Source: DASRHD01 sp035499715
Lineage (GTDB): Bacteria; Verrucomicrobiota; Verrucomicrobiia; Opitutales; Opitutaceae
NCBI GenBank assembly: GCA_035499715.1
Contig: DATJYF010000302.1
Span: forward strand, 1 to 5,392
Reading direction: 5' to 3'
Length of the DNA stretch: 5,392 nt
The number at the start of each line of letters is the position of its first letter. Within the stretch, counting starts at the first letter, position 1. Below are positions 5,249 through 5,392 of this stretch, in pieces. A program made the position numbers and the translations under genes. The notes beneath the pieces were generated by a model, which worked only from the letters and a program-made list of their open reading frames with translations, had not been told where the DNA came from and did no database searches.

Positions 5249-5325
5249 TGAACCGCGGAGACACGGAGGACACAGAGGATATTTTCCGATTTCTTTCTCC
5301 GTGCTCTCTGTGTCTCCGTGGTTCA
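5249..5325. repeat. 77-bp inverted-repeat hairpin, MITE- or REP-like, sharing ends with the GxxExxY element
   Basis: Two 30-base arms (5249-5278 and 5296-5325) with TGAACC at their outer edges match at 24 of 30 positions and enclose a 17-base T-rich loop. A plus-strand RNA would form 28 of 30 pairs counting four G-U; the minus-strand (gat) RNA would form 26 of 30. Inside each arm a CAC-rGAG unit recurs at 8-9 base spacing. It fills nearly all the gap between the upstream gene's stop codon and gatC. With no T tract in the gat direction it is not a standard terminator, but it could affect mRNA stability or pausing. Confidence 0.85.
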
Positions 5326-5329
5326 GAAA

Positions 5330-5392
5330 TCATTTTCGGATTTGATAAGGCGTGGACTTCACGAGTTCGTCCTGCACTTTCTGGAAAACGGC
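5330..5392 (-). CDS. C-terminal 20 residues of an unidentified protein
   Basis: An open frame enters from the right edge on the minus strand and ends at the TGA at 5332-5330. It reads FQKVQDELVKSTPYQIRK at its end, preceded by AV. Reasons to believe it is coding are the plausible amphipathic, charged composition, the codon-like GC pattern and its position directly upstream of gatC on the same strand, with the repeat beginning four bases after the stop codon. The fragment is too short to assign a family, and I do not recognise it. It may share a transcript with gatCAB. Confidence 0.5.
   Translation of the reverse strand, partial: AVFQKVQDELVKSTPYQIRK

Noticed and set aside
5249..5325. CRISPR-like or tandem repeat array
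   Set aside because: There are only two arms in inverted orientation around a short loop, with no regular spacers; it is a palindromic element.

Overview
The window looks like chromosomal DNA from a Verrucomicrobiota bacterium, most probably near Opitutaceae. The evidence is a Minf_1886-type protein (a family I know only from the Verrucomicrobia/Planctomycetes side of the tree), GC-rich coding sequence (about 80% in one hand-counted 60-base stretch of gatA), and a GxxExxY gene tied to TGAACCAC-type repeats. I ran no database search, so the taxonomic call rests on recognition alone.

Layout. Positions 1-122 (minus) hold the first 40 codons of an M16 (insulinase/pitrilysin-like) peptidase. Positions 180-620 (minus) encode the Minf_1886 family protein. 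Positions 621-833 are an AT-rich divergent intergenic region with two clear palindromes. Positions 834-1352 (plus) encode a Fur-superfamily regulator that has lost almost all of the usual structural-zinc cysteines. It is followed by a possible 35-residue single-pass membrane peptide (1371-1478) and a GC-rich hairpin terminator (1531-1563). The rest is a minus-strand operon: the tail of an unidentified gene (5330-5392), gatC (4946-5236), gatA (3474-4943), a GxxExxY gene (3091-3477) and gatB (1598-3049).

Function. GatC, GatA and GatB form the glutamine-dependent amidotransferase that converts misacylated Glu-tRNA(Gln) and/or Asp-tRNA(Asn) into the correct aminoacyl-tRNA. GatA releases ammonia from glutamine, GatB activates and amidates the tRNA-bound residue, and GatC stabilises the pair. 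The Fur-like protein is a divergent or self-acting regulator candidate for the palindromes beside it.

Most interesting point. The gat operon carries two copies of one inverted-repeat structure. The larger (3060-3467, about 408 bp) has imperfect 30-bp inverted ends, and between and into them lies the GxxExxY gene, whose first codons are the repeat itself. The smaller (5249-5325, 77 bp) has the same ends with only a 17-base loop and sits just upstream of gatC. This resembles a gene-bearing element and its gene-less miniature derivative. The encoded protein has the residue pattern of a RecB/Cas4-like PD-(D/E)XK nuclease. Its body is about 46% GC by hand count, well below gatA. Whether the element moves, and whether the protein acts on the repeat, is inference.
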